From NCBI RefSeq assembly GCF_002234675.1, contig NC_019862.2, positions 26,284,160 through 26,348,159 on the forward strand: a stretch of 64,000 bases of DNA. Reading direction: 5' to 3'. The notes below the pieces were generated by a model. It was not told where the DNA came from. It searched no databases and saw only the letters and a list, made by a program, of their open reading frames with translations. Below are positions 52,291 to 63,671 of this stretch, one piece after another. The DNA comes from Oryzias latipes (taxonomy: Eukaryota; Chordata; Actinopteri; Beloniformes; Adrianichthyidae). Position 1 is the first letter of the stretch, and each line of letters starts with the position of its first letter. Position numbers and translations under genes: made by a program.

Positions 52291-52905
52291 AGAAGAATTA
52301 GCTTAGATTTGGGGACGGCTGTGGGCGCGAGGCCAGCCACTGATAATGAAAAGCATGACTGAAAAGCTGCGATGGCTGGAAAATTATTTTATCTGTGCGT
52401 TTAACTTTGGACTATAAAACCTTTAATATAAGGACAAATGCTGAATGGTCCTTTAAGGAAAACAATGGGTATTACAAGGAAAGAAAAAAGAATAATTGAT
52501 AGCTGAATGTTAAGGTTTAGGGCAGCAAAAGGTCAACCATATCCCTTCACTGTCCCTCTGTGTTAATAGAGAGAGATTTAGATGCTGAACAAAGTTTCTC
52601 CATTAGGCTGATGACCTCTGGAGAACACTGTCAAAGTCTCACTTTGATCATCTTTTGAAGTGTGGTTAAAGTGTTGCCTGTGGTCTTTTGACAATAATTA
52701 TAAAATTTCTGGCCAATATTTAAAGAACCTGCTGTGTCACTTTCTAGGACATAGTTTCAGCAGAGCGGCCGGCGTTCATCAGAAATTCACCTCTGAGTTG
52801 TGGGCGGGACTTTTGGCGCGGAGTAAGCCTGCACTGATTTCCCATCATCCCTTTGTTTACACTTTTTTCACACAACACATTACAAATGACAGCCGATTTG
52901 AGCCA

Positions 52906-53053
52906 GATCACAATATTTCATCTTCTGCCATCTGATTTTATTAATGATTTTAACTTATTTATTGTTTTTAACATGTTGTGATTTTATTGTGTTTCACTTT
53001 TGAATCTGTACAGTGTCCTAGGGTGTTTTGAAAGGCGCTTTCAAATAAAATGT

Positions 53054-53128
<75 letters not shown>

Positions 53129-53130
53129 AG
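52906..53130 (+). mobile_element. Non-LTR or SINE 3' tail with (TTA)n, nested in copy G
   Basis: It ends in 'ttgaaaggcgctttcaaat', then 'aaaatgtttt', then a long TTA microsatellite, the usual form of a fish LINE/SINE 3' tail. 5'-truncated. The class is not assigned with certainty. Confidence 0.55.
53057..53127 (+). repeat. (TTA)n microsatellite
   Basis: About 23 TTA units. In the minus frame it reads as poly-Asn or poly-Ile, which is an artefact. Confidence 0.95.
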
Positions 53131-53316
53131 AATGGAGCAGAGCAGAAAGCTTATGGTGTGCCGATTGTAGTTTGTGTGTGACAACTTTTTTTTCAAATTG
53201 CATTTTTTTTCATCTGCTCCTGCATTTTTAATTCTCATTCCTCCATCATGAGAAAAATGCTACATGAGCATGTTGAAAACACCAAAAAACGTATTTTTAT
53301 TGGAGTGGGCCTTTAA

Positions 53317-54510
53317 CAAAAAACAAATGACCAATACTAGTATACTATATATTATACCAGATTACATAACAACAATATTGTTTGTAAGAAAAGAAGATGA
53401 AAGAAGAAAAGAAATGAGTTAAAATGTGAAAGATGAATTATGATGTTGGTGTTAAACTGAGCTCTTCTTTAAGCAGAGCTCTGCTCTGTTTTTAGTGTTT
53501 CTTTTTGTAATTGTAGGTCCTGCAGTGTTGGGAGTTTAGTAAATCTAAATTCAATTTAGAATCAGTTAGGTGTACCAAAGTTTTGTTCCAATGTTTTGTT
53601 CTCGTAAATGATAAAAGTCCCCATTAGAATCGTTTTCTAGGATCAGTAATATCTATTTCACATCAAAGATACGTCACAGACTTGAAGCATTTTACTACAT
53701 CTTCATCAACAGCAATTTTCTGTTTTGAAGCAGTAATGACAGTTATTATTTAATAGAGTTTGGTCATTAATACATAAGGCCATGCCCTCCTGAGGGTTAG
53801 ATAAAACAGTGATGAGGCTCCTGAAGCCCAGGAAAACCTCTGCAGAACAATGAAGACGCTCCTCTGCAGTGTACCTCACATTAATTACACTAGGAGGCGA
53901 CAAAGAGCTTTGACGCCTGAACTCAAATTGTGTAACAGAAAAAAAAGGTTTTTCAAAGGGTCACTTAGTTACGCCTAAAAACAAATATTTTAAAACTTGA
54001 AAAAAGCAGTTAGAAAATAGTATATTTTCTGCTTGGTATGAAAAACTGCCTCCACAAAAGATATTTTGAAATGAAATTTAGATTTTTCTTGTTTTAATGA
54101 CTCCTAACATAGGCTTTGATTGAAAATAAAACTTCCACTCAAAACGTTTTGTAATTAGCATATAATAATTCTTTCTAATGAAGATGTCATGTCTTGCTAA
54201 ATTATCTACCTTGTAAAGCAAACACTAACCTAAAAATATTTATTAATTTTCTATCTATTTATCATTTTTCTTATACTCATCCAGGGCAGGGCAGCAAGCT
54301 AAGCAAAGAAGCGCAGCTCTCACCCGAGCTCTGCTGCAGGTGGTGGACCCACAGGGCAGAAAATGTTTCTATTCTTCACCAAACATCAAAAAACAGAAGT
54401 TGTGGACTGTTGCTGCACAACATTTTACTTAAAACAGTAAATATAGGTAACATGCTCCAATAGATATAGTAGATAAGATCTATCTGTTATAGTTTTTTAC
54501 TTGGTTAAAA
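53317..54510. other. Noncoding stretch
   Basis: AT-rich. No gene seen. Confidence 0.5.
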
Positions 54511-54645
54511 TACACTATATTACAAAAAGTATTTGCTCACCCTCTTAACTCACATACTGTATGAACTAAAGTGCTCTCCCATTCCTCACCCATAGAGTTC
54601 AGTATGATGTCGGTCTACCTTCTGCAGGTATTACAGCTTCAACTC
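54511..54645 (+). mobile_element. Possible Tc1/mariner-type terminal fragment
   Basis: 'tacactatattacaaaaagt' followed by 'atttgctcaccc' and 'ttacagcttcaactctt' resembles the terminus of a common fish Tc1-like MITE. It is cut off by the LINE that begins at about 54,645. Confidence 0.4.
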
Positions 54646-55998
54646 TTCCACCTACCCTCCTCACAGCCCTTCCCCTGTTTCACGGCCGACCAAGTGAGGG
54701 GGGAGCTGAGGAAGCTCCGGCCCAGGAAGGCAGCAGGACCCGATATGGTGTGTCCACGGCTTCTGAAGACCTGCGCTGCTGAACTCGGGGAGCCGCTACA
54801 ACGCATCTTCAACCTGAGCCTGCAACTCGGGAGAGTGCCCACCCTCTGGAAGACTTCATGCATTGTTCCGGTCCCCAAGAAGAACCGGCCCAGCGAGCTG
54901 AATGACTTCCGACCGGTGGCACTCACATCACATCTGATGAAGACGTTGGAGCGGTTCTTCCTCAAGCTCCTCAGACCCCAGGTGCTGCACGCTGAGGACC
55001 CTCTACAGTTCGCCTACCGGGCAGAGGTTGGAGTAGAGGATGCCATCCTCTACCTCCTGCACAGAGCCCACTCGCATCTGGACAAGGGAAAAGGCACTGT
55101 AAGGATTACTTTCCTGGACTTTTCCAGTGCCTTCAACACTATCCAGCCCCTTGTACTCCAGGAAAAACTCTCCAATATGCGAGTGGACCTGTGCCTGGTT
55201 GCTTGGATTTCCAGCTACCTCACCGACAGACCACAGTACGTCAGGCTGAAGGACATCACGTCTGACACTGTGGTCAGCAACACAGGGGACTGTACTTTCC
55301 CCTTTCCTCTTCACCCTGTACACCACGGACTTCTGCTACAACTCGGACACGTGTCACATCCAGAAGTTCGCAGATGACACAGCCATCGTGGGGTGTATCA
55401 GTGGTGACGAGGAGGAGGAGTACAGGAGACTGGTGTAGGATTTTTTTGTCTGGACCCACAAAAATAACTTACAGCTCAACACCTCCAAGACTAAGGAACT
55501 GGTCGTCGACTTTGGGAGGGACAGACCCAAGACCAGTTCTGATAGGAGCGGAGGTGGTGGAGGTGGTGGAGGTCATGCAGACCTATAAATATCTTGGGCT
55601 GTGGCTGGACAACAAGCTGGACTGGACGAGCAACACGGGGCAGCTGTACAAGAAGGCCCAGAGGATGTACTTCTTGAGGAGGTTAAGATCCTTCAACATC
55701 TGCAAGAAGCTCCTGGTGATCTTCTGTCAGTCTGTGGTCGCCAGCGTTCTTACCTACGCTGTGGTGTGCTGGGGGGAGCACCTCAAAGACAGACTTCTCC
55801 AGGCTGGAGAAGCTGATCAGGCGGGCTGGCTCTGTGGTTGGCACAAGGCTGGACCCTCTGGCTACTGTAGCAGAGAGAAGGACACTAAAAAAACTAACGT
55901 GTATCCTGGACAATGCCATCCACCCTCTGCACACGATCATCGGTAGCCAGAGAAGCACCTTCAGCAAGAGGCTGCTCCTCCCAAGGTGCAGGACTAAT
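54645..55998 (+). mobile_element. CR1/Rex1-type LINE reverse transcriptase, truncated and broken
   Basis: A jockey-superfamily reverse transcriptase. The first frame (to about 55,275) has LRPRKAAGPDMVCPRLLKTC, the finger motif VPVPKK, DFRPVALTS, and motif A FLDFSSAFNTI (from about 55,111). The frame then shifts near 55,275-55,290, where about 11 bases covering the start of the conserved PQG motif appear deleted. A second frame carries QKFADDTAIVG, with catalytic FADD at 55,367-55,378, a stop at 55,435-55,437, LQLNTSKTKELVVDF, and later FFRRL/ICKKLL-type sequence to about 55,946. The 5' end (endonuclease) and 3'UTR are missing. It is more GC-rich than its surroundings and less decayed than the L2 at 20,940, so probably a younger insertion. 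Inactive. Confidence 0.9.
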
Positions 55999-56009
55999 AA
56001 GACTGTAAG

Positions 56010-56165
56010 CTAATGGGAGAGTGTGTAAACAGATGGATGATGGGAAATGGGGACAGACTTACTCCATACCAACAGTTTTGCTCACAACTTAGAGGTGAAT
56101 TTCTAATTAACTACTGCCACTTTTAAGAGACTTTGTCCCAGAAAATGACATTTTTTTTTTATTTT
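56010..56165 (-). mobile_element. Family-1 TTAA MITE, copy H fragment
   Basis: The reverse complement of the 5' part of the family: 'gatgatgggaaatggggaca' and 'aacttagaggtgaatttc' match copies C and G. It abuts the 3' end of the LINE. Confidence 0.6.
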
Positions 56166-57830
56166 GGAACTGGGACTGGATTGTTGTTATAATACAATGA
56201 TTAAGTTCCTATGTTGTTACACTTCCCAAAGAATTTGCACTTTAATTAAAAGTTTTTTCTTCATATTATTATTTTTTTTTATTTTGTTTCTTGATCAAAG
56301 AGATTCAACCCTGATAAGGCCTCACAATCTTTTCCTGTAATATGCTTTGTAACATAATTCTTGAAATGACGGGTAAATGATGAGTGACTCAAAACTCAAG
56401 GGGGTTAAGTTAGATAGTTTTTCCATCTTTTCAGAGATAACTGTCCCCTGCAGCTAACATTTTCAGTGTTTCAACCCAACCACAGATTCCTACTCCACTG
56501 CTGTGATATGAATCATATGTGAATTAGCTTGAAAAACGGTTAAACGGACGATATTTTCATTAAAAAACAAGAAAAAACAAATCTATTAAATATCTGTAAT
56601 GCAGTTTTCAGGCTGAAAGTTGGAGTTTTGCAAGGAAACAAAAGCTGCATTTTCCAAAGAAACTAACCTTGACCATGGTGCATTTCTTTGATATTATTTC
56701 ATAAAAGTCAACTCTGAAGTCCTGCAGGGCCATGACTTTTGAGTTTTTTTTACTCTTACAACCAAACTGAAACCCTAAGGAACCCACAACCTGCTTCTTA
56801 TTTGCACTTCATTGCTTCATTGCTTCATGATCTTGGCAAGTGACTTTTAAATTTGATGGATAGCTTGACTGACTTGGAATAAGTAGGTATGGAGGAACAC
56901 ATACAAGTGTAACCAGAGAGAGGGTCAGTGTGGATTTTGCTTGAGAAAAAAAAGAACAAAGCTGAAAATGTAAGAGTGCAGGAGTGAGTTGGAATAGGTC
57001 CTGAGTGGTTGTAAGCGCTTCCATGTGACTCGTAAACCGACAGGTAACCAGGAAGGCTGGAAGGAAGGTGTCATCTTGAAGTAGGAATGGGTGCAAGCAC
57101 ACGGTCTAAAACAAAGCCTTCTCCATTGTGCCTCTCTGGTTAAAGAAAAATGAAACATTTTCATCCTAAAAATTAACTGTAACGTAAAAATTAAGTAGGG
57201 AAGTTTAAAAAAAGAAAAGTGAATAAACTCAGACTTTATTTAAGTCATTCAACAGTTGAAGGACTGTAGGCTCACAACTCAAACTGAACCATTTTGACAG
57301 ATTTTTTGTGATGGACCGAAAAATCAACTGGAAGTCTGTATGCACAACAAGAGTTAAGGCGCACTGGGTTAAATCAGATTTTCTATTTCAAAACAAATTC
57401 AAAGATTATAAGCACACTTTATGGTTAAAAAAATATGGTCACTTAATTCGCTCTTATTTAATTTTGATTAGTTAGATTTTTTTATTTCTGGTTGAAATGC
57501 TCCACAAACAACACAACAGATTTTTTTAATCAGTTGTCATGACACCATTTTAACCTACTAAATTTGCTGCATCGAGGTGATCCTGTGACACAGGGTGTCT
57601 CTTATTTTGAAAGGAAGACTGTCGAAATATATAAAGTAATTCATATTTAAAATAAAAAAATATATACTTTCTCTTTATTTTTGTGTTTTATTACCCCTTC
57701 CCAAAACATTTTATCTACACAACGGTAACAATAACAGAAATACAAACCCGCGTCCTGTTTTACTTAAGGGTGAATGAAGTAAGACATTGAGAACCCTCCC
57801 AAAATTCTGCGAGATTTCCTTTCGAGGAAG
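56166..57830. other. AT-rich noncoding stretch
   Basis: No gene seen between the LINE cluster and the promoter at 57,838. Confidence 0.5.
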
Positions 57831-57837
57831 TCTTTAC

Positions 57838-57864
57838 CACGTGACCTTCTGTGTGTCACGTGAC
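57838..57864 (+). promoter_or_regulatory. Paired CACGTG E-boxes before the ISY1-like gene
   Basis: CACGTG occurs at 57,838-57,843 and 57,857-57,862, 19 bp apart. The second sits in the perfect palindrome GTCACGTGAC (57,855-57,864), a consensus for USF and for MiT/TFE (CLEAR) factors. They lie 50-77 bases before the start codon, a usual location for such sites in housekeeping promoters. Confidence 0.6.
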
Positions 57865-57914
57865 TTTGTGTTGTGTTATTTTCTTCGGGAGATGTAATCG
57901 ACGCTAAGCTGGAC

Positions 57915-60434
57915 ATGGCGAGAAACGAAGAGAAACAGCAGGGACGACTGAACAGACTTTGGCTGCAGAAGGAAAGACATGGTAAGATTCTGTTAAGCCT
58001 AATATGGGCTGCCGTTAAATTCATAGTTTGTGGGGGATTTGCATCGCGGTAAAAGTTAGCTGTAGCTAACTAACTGTGTTAGCTATGAGCTAACGTTTCC
58101 ATCACTGTCTTAATATTTCCAGAAGGGCGCCTTAACGATGTCAATGAGCGCCGGCCTAAACTGGTAATGAGACATTAAAGTTAGCAACATCTTTGTCTCT
58201 AACAAGGTTACGTCATATTAACTTTCAGCGCTTCCGTTTGCAGTCTTCTCTAAATTCAGCCTCCTCTGTGAAAAAGTGGATCCCCAGCATCAACAATGAA
58301 ATTGAGTATTTTCTGCAGGTATTTTTATTGCATTTACAAACCATTTATTTGTGGATTTTCTTTTTTTAAATGGCATGTCATTAACAAGTCGTCTGTTCAG
58401 CAATCCCAGCTGACTCATTACCCAGAGAGGAAGATCGAAGAGTTCCAGCTGCGCATTGAAGCCTTACAACAGGAATACAAACGCTTTATTACCAAGCTAC
58501 GCTCCCTGGACCCCTCCTGTAAGCAGAAACCTTGGACCCCCAGAGCCTACACTAAAAGGAGAGCTGACACCCAAAATTCTCCAAGAGCAGGTCAGTGGTT
58601 AATCACCTTGATACAAACTAAGTGTTTTGGGTTTTTTTCTCATTCACTTGTAGTTCATTTAGAAAACTTTATGTAAACATCTTGGGACTACAAATACCAG
58701 ACATTGATCTTTTTTGTGTTCTTTTTGTGAAACCTACACAAATAAAGAGAGAGAGAGGTCTATACTGTATACATTCTGGGAATTTTACCCACAACCATCT
58801 GTAGGGTTTACAGAGAATGGTCAGAAAAAGAGAAAATATCCAGTGAGCAGAAGTTCTGAGGGCAGGAATGTGTTGTTGATGTAATCGAACAGCAAAAACA
58901 GCGCAGAAAAGCACATTTAGGAGATAGTCTCCTGCAGCTTGGCACTGATTTCGCAATGCCGCAATGAGCATCTTGGATGTAAATATGTGGGAATTACATC
59001 AGCCTTTATTTTGTCTGGACACCACTGGGAAAACATATTCATATGATGGTTTAGAGTTTCTCAGATCTGCGTAGCAGCACTTCCGCCTTTGCCGGTCCGA
59101 AGACAAAGCTAGTCCCGGGGAAAGTTTCAACGAACGGACCGCGGAAGGCGGAAATGCTGCTACGTAGTTCTGAGAAGCTGTGTACAATCAGTGCACAACC
59201 ATCACAAAGCCCTCTCCTCTGCCGCTAACACAAAGCTACAAGCCTGGCCGCACTGCTCCTGGTGTCTGTGTCTCTAAGCAGCCGGACACACAGAGATAAC
59301 AATGATGTCATCACCCCGCCTCCCCTCTGGAAATGCTAAGTCGAATTGAAATATGCGACACTATTCGCAGGGTGGATGTTAAAATGTAAATGCAGTCCCC
59401 TCTTTGCATTTTCGTTTTAATTATGACACAGAATAAGCTGTTTTTAAGTAGAAAAGGAAAAAGCATTTCTTGTATTGACTTTTATTTTGAATTATGCTAC
59501 ACAATCAATCGCTTCCATACACATCCACATACACAACCGCGACACCGCGCCCCCTGCTGGTTCATCACCGCGGTGATCAAAAATCCCACACCGTCACAGC
59601 TCTAGGTGGCCATGCACAGTGAATGTTGACCTTGGACCTCTGTGCTTGTGGTCTATGGCAGAGCAGTCATCTGTCAGCTTGAACTTTTGATTTTCTAATT
59701 CCTGGCTGCCCCAGTTATATTTTGTTGTACCCTTGGGCAAGACATCAATGGGAAAGTGTGTTTGAGTGGGTGAATGGGTAGATTCAAAGCAATGAAAGGC
59801 TCCTTGAGTGCCAGTATGTAGAAAAGTGAATCATTTGCCATTTTAAGTCACGTTAATATTGTCGGATTTTGTTTCCTCTTTCACAGGTAAAGTTGCTCGC
59901 CTCTGTGAACCATGTGATGCTCTTAAGCCACAGAGCCGAGACGGGAACAAGTCAGCCAGCAGTTTCTTATCTGCTGAAGGATCCCACAGCTTTTCTGAGA
60001 GCAGATCACAAACACAAGCTCCCACCAGCCCTGTCTCACAAACCTCTGAGGTCGCCAGTTCAATCCAAGACCAGCCCCTTACATTTGACTGCATTAGACT
60101 GGCGGTGGCTGCAGCTGCATTTAGAGGACCAGCAGCTCAGCCGAGTTCTTCTCAAACACACAACCTCGCACAATTGTTGCAATCCGGCCTGCCAAACCTA
60201 AGCAGCACTTCTGGACAAAGCTTTTTATTAAGTCCCGGAAACAAAGAAGACACACTAAGAACCACGCAGAATTACGCTTTGGGATACGGACGCACCCGGA
60301 ATACGGAGCTGGACGACGAAGCAGCAGAAGGAAAACTGGAGCAAGTATCCAGCAGCACTAACATGACAGAAAAAAGTAGTCATGTTCTAGGACTGGACTG
60401 TTACTCTTCCTCTGATGAAGACTATAGCACATAG
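57915..60434 (+). CDS. ISY1-like N-terminal domain protein, 5 exons, 301 aa
   Basis: The spliced model is 57,915-57,981, 58,123-58,163, 58,260-58,319, 58,401-58,590 and 59,887-60,434. All introns are GT-AG, phases agree, and the frame stops at TAG 60,432-60,434. The protein starts MARNEEKQQGRLNRLWLQKE, then ERRPKL (31-36), VKKWIPSINNEI (40-51), and a charged helical segment with HYPERKIEEFQLRIEAL (62-78) and LRSLDPS (89-95). This follows the layout of splicing factor ISY1 (MARNAEK, ERRP, EKW, a helical hairpin, then an ELGGPD-type end), but the C-terminal two thirds is a Ser-rich, low-complexity tail ending CYSSSDEDYST, unlike ISY1. I do not recognise the gene name. The exon 3 start is the least certain boundary, because a stronger-looking CAG at 58,241-58,243 would put a stop in frame. 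The last exon is also open upstream to 59,859, which is intron. Probably nuclear (inference). Confidence 0.8.
59056..59178. repeat. Long imperfect inverted repeat in intron 4
   Basis: The arms are 59,056-59,099 ('cagatctgcgtagcagcac', 'ttccgcctttgccggtccg') and 59,135-59,178 ('cggaccgcggaaggcgg', 'aaatgctgctacgtagttc'), about 44 bases each with few mismatches, and the spacer is 35 bases. It is GC-rich in an AT-rich intron. It could be a foldback MITE or form a hairpin in the pre-mRNA. Confidence 0.8.
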
Positions 60435-61263
60435 TTGCATCTCAAAATATGAAAACGGTTCAGTCTAAGTGGTTACTCAGCAAAGATTTCCTGATCCTTT
60501 AAATGGGCTGTTTGTCTGGGTTAGTAGGTATGCAGTCTTATACCCCCCCTTAGACCAGCTCCGTAGCCTAGTGATGGTGCCCACGCTGAGCCGGGGAGAT
60601 TGCGGGTTCAAATCCACAGTTGGATCATACCACACTAAGAATGGGATCCACTTTAGAGACTGCAGCCCACTGGCCCCCCAGGAGATTAGTCAAAGGCAGA
60701 CAAGAAATTTAACACACCCGTTAGTGTGACAACTTCAACCATTATGGGAAAGACTTGACAATTCTCCAGAAGACAGTCACCCACACCTTTCTTCACGAGG
60801 AGGGCAAGCCACAAAAGGTTACCGTTAAACGAGGTGGTTCTTCACAGAGTGCTGCATTCACCAGAAACAACAGCAACCGATGGAGGGTTTTTAAGTTAAA
60901 TCAATTGAAGAATGTGGGGGAACATCAGAGGAAGTGAGCTCTGATTGGACTTGCATCACTAGCCACTGCACACACGTTCATACCAGACATGGGCTTTAAA
61001 TGTCATTTCTTGTGTCAAGCCAACCAGAGACAACTTCAAAAGTGTCTGACCTGAGTTCAGGAGAACAGGAGCTGTTGCTCTGTGGTTCAGAGCTCTCAAA
61101 AGATGAATGTAAATGTTGCTGTTCATTTCATATCTTGTGCCACTGTATCTTCTAAAGTTCTGCAGGCGGATCTGCTTCATGCCACACTGCATGAAGCACT
61201 GAACACTGATTCTGAATTCATTCAAATGAGCCCCAACTAAATACCAAGTTCTGAGAAAATAAA
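60435..61263 (+). other. 3'UTR/downstream region of the ISY1-like gene
   Basis: The first AATAAA after the stop that I find is at 61,258-61,263, which would give a 3'UTR of about 830-850 bases containing the SINE at 60,550. Later AATAAA-like hexamers (near 61,384) are alternatives. Confidence 0.4.
60550..60730 (+). mobile_element. tRNA-derived SINE-like element
   Basis: A perfect RNA polymerase III B box GGTTCAAATCC (60,605-60,615) is preceded by an A-box-like 'tagcctagtgatgg' about 36 bases upstream, the spacing of a tRNA gene. The fold and CCA-adjacent stem of a functional tRNA are not complete. A non-tRNA body follows. Best read as a tRNA-derived SINE. Confidence 0.5.
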
Positions 61264-61269
61264 AAGCCT

Positions 61270-63395
61270 GAAGTCTGCACCAAAAACATATTTTTTTATT
61301 GTTCTCGTTTGATATTCAATTTTTCTAAGGGACTAAATGTCAAGATTTCTTTACATTTAGCCATAACCAACATTTCCTTAAGAAATAAAGCCTTTAATTT
61401 TGGAATCTATGTGTTATCTTTTTAAAATTTGAGTTTGCCTTAATGAGTCAACTAACAAATATATTTACCTTAATGATTTTTTCCTGTAGAGGAACCTGGA
61501 TTCCTGCCCTCATTGAGGACAATACTGTTGGTTTTGTCAGTAGGGTCGATTCAAATTGTGTCTTCTTGTTGTTTAGTTATTTTCAACTATCTGATTTGTA
61601 AAAATGTATGTAAAAAAAAAAGTTTTTTTTTTGTGACCACATCTTTTAGGAATAAAATAAATTCTTAGGAAAACTACAAAATTAATAATTTACAAAGCAA
61701 CAGAATTCATACAAACTAAAAATCCACATATAGTAAAAGTGACATAGACATAAGTGAAAAATGTGTTATATAAAAAGGAAGTCAATGCCAAAATGCTTTT
61801 TCAAATGCAAGAAAACCTGTTCCTTTCCAAAGAAATGGTCTGAGATAAGTTACATCAGTCAAGAGGATTCCATTTTCGTGCACTGTCATTTGTGTAATCA
61901 GTCATCCCGACCACAGCTCACCTCCAATGTGCAACAAATGGCAGAAAGACACTGAGAGGAACCCTGATTGAGAAAGGTAGTTGCTGACTCATTGAATTTT
62001 TCTCCCATCTGATCACGTTAACTGGATCAGCAGTGAACGCCAGCTGGTTAGACCCCAAACCCTACCCTCCCACTGAACCCACGATGCAACGCTGTTGCTT
62101 TTTACAGCAAGGAGCACTTTCAGCATGACTCTTCTGGGAAACGTTCAGCCACTGCATCTAGGGGGGCAGGCGGTGTGAAGCTTTACGGTTAGACGTGACG
62201 CAGTTACATCCCCTTCAGGTTGGAGAATTCTATGCACACTGCAAGGTGGGTTTCCCTTTGGGTTTTCGTGATCCCGGGGAAACGAAACAAAACCCTTACA
62301 GAACACACTCAAACCTTTTTAGTCGCAAGCCTGTACAGTCCTCACCAAATGCTGACTTGAGATGAAGATGCTCTTTAGCAAAACCACTGAACACCCACCA
62401 GTGAGGGCTATCCAACTCTGTTTAACTAGTGCAACAGGCAGGTGATGCAGAAAGAAACCGTGTCACCCACAACTGAAGCTGCAGCATATCTGCTCTCTGT
62501 CCTTAGTATCTACAAACCACATAGGCCCTTCAAAAGAGAGGGGAGAGACATTGTCTGTTCAGCTTTCCTCTCAGCTCAGAGCTGCTGCATTGGTTTGGTT
62601 TTTTTCACCTCAGTGGAACATCTCGATCTATCTGCTTTTCACAGGCAACCATTATGTAAACCAGCTCAGAGACATTCATCCTTTTCATGTGGCAGCAGCA
62701 TCTCCCACCAAGACTACACCTTGTGCTACTGAAACTGCTGCCTCACTGTTTACTAACATTTCCAGCTGTATGTAGACCTACAAAAATCACAATTCAGCAA
62801 TTAAATTAGGTTAGATTTAATCCATCTTTATAACATTTATATTAAAGAAAAAAATCATTGAATTGAAATGAAGACCCTCGCTGGTCTGCTTTCAAAATGA
62901 TACCTTGCTGCACCACAAAGCCCTGATAACAAAACGTGTTTCATTTCATGGGCAACTGATCATGTGCTGACTCTAAATAGCTGTTCAGGTGTTTGAGTTA
63001 GTGGTTTCTCATTTGTTTCATGGAACTTCTGAGAAGGTCTTGTTCTGCTTTTGACTTGAGGTGGAGCAAAAGGTATGGCCAGCCCAAACCTCAAACTTCC
63101 TTCTCTTTTAAGACTCTTTTAAGACTCTTTGCACGGCACAAATAAACCAATTTACATGCAGAACTTATGTGCACAAGATGCAAAGGAATAATGAAAGTCA
63201 AGGCAGATGAATAGTTTTTGATAGTTTTTCTGCTTAAACAGATTAATGGAACATGCAGATTTTGGTTCAGGCGTGGGAGTGGGCTGTGGGTGGAGAGTGT
63301 CTTGACAGTCCCATCCACTCAGCCAAGATGTGCTCAGATGCAAGAGCACACCTCTTTTAGAGCAGAGCTGACTGATTCACAGGAGGACCTGCACC
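61270..63395. other. Noncoding stretch before the faslg exon
   Basis: No gene seen. The last several hundred bases should contain the faslg promoter, but I find no certain TATA box. Confidence 0.4.
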
Positions 63396-63671
63396 ATGAG
63401 CTGTGAGCAGAGATACCCAGCAGAGGTGTTTTTTGTGGATGGGGATGGGAGTCACCTCCATTCTTCGCAGCATCCAAACCACTTGACCTGGATGCCTTTA
63501 CCGCCTGCCCGGGAGAAGAAGAAGGGACATGGGAAGAGCTGGGGCTTCATGGGTCTCAACCCTGGTGGGGCCTTGATTGCATTGATGCTGTTCATGTTGG
63601 TGTTCACAATCCTGGGTTTCGAAGCCTACCAGATTTTGCAATTAAGGGAAAAACTCAAAGACATTGAAAAG
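63396..63671 (+). CDS. faslg: Fas ligand-like TNF family member, exon 1 (partial gene)
   Basis: 92 codons from ATG in a good context (gcaccATG) to a consensus donor (AAAAG|gtaaga), phase 0. The protein is a type II membrane protein start: cytoplasmic tail with VFFVDGDGSH near residue 11 and a Pro-containing segment (MPLPPARE, 33-40), a basic stretch (REKKKGHGK, 39-47), then a transmembrane helix at about 58-77 (ALIALMLFMLVFTILGF) and the start of a coiled stalk (QILQLREKLKDIEK). FasL is a death ligand that trimerises and triggers the Fas receptor. The YPxxVFxVDG-type motif and basic-TM-stalk layout fit fish faslg. Mammalian FasL has a much longer proline-rich tail. The TNF homology domain lies in later exons outside the window. 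Another TNFSF member is possible. Confidence 0.7.

Larger units (their letters stand above)
52631..53316 (+). mobile_element. Family-1 TTAA MITE, copy G, split by a retroelement tail
   Basis: The left end is 'tcaaagtctcactttgatca' and the right end 'ttggagtgggcctttaa' (TTAA 53,313-53,316). The 5' half is well preserved ('acctctgagttgtgggcggg', 'ttcccatcatccctttgtt'). It breaks inside the coding-like segment at 'tttgagccagat' (about 52,905) and resumes at 'gaatggagcagagcag' (53,131). The interruption is the feature at 52,906-53,130. Confidence 0.75.

Noticed and set aside
53018..53238. Poly-Asn / poly-Ile proteins on the minus strand
   Set aside because: They are translations of the (TTA)n microsatellite at 53,057-53,127.
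58296..58400. 5' part of the 126-codon ORF as coding
   Set aside because: This is intron 3 of the ISY1-like gene. The coding part of that ORF begins at the acceptor at 58,401.
60550..60640. Functional tRNA gene
   Set aside because: The B box is perfect and an A-box-like motif is present, but the acceptor stem does not pair and a SINE-like body follows.
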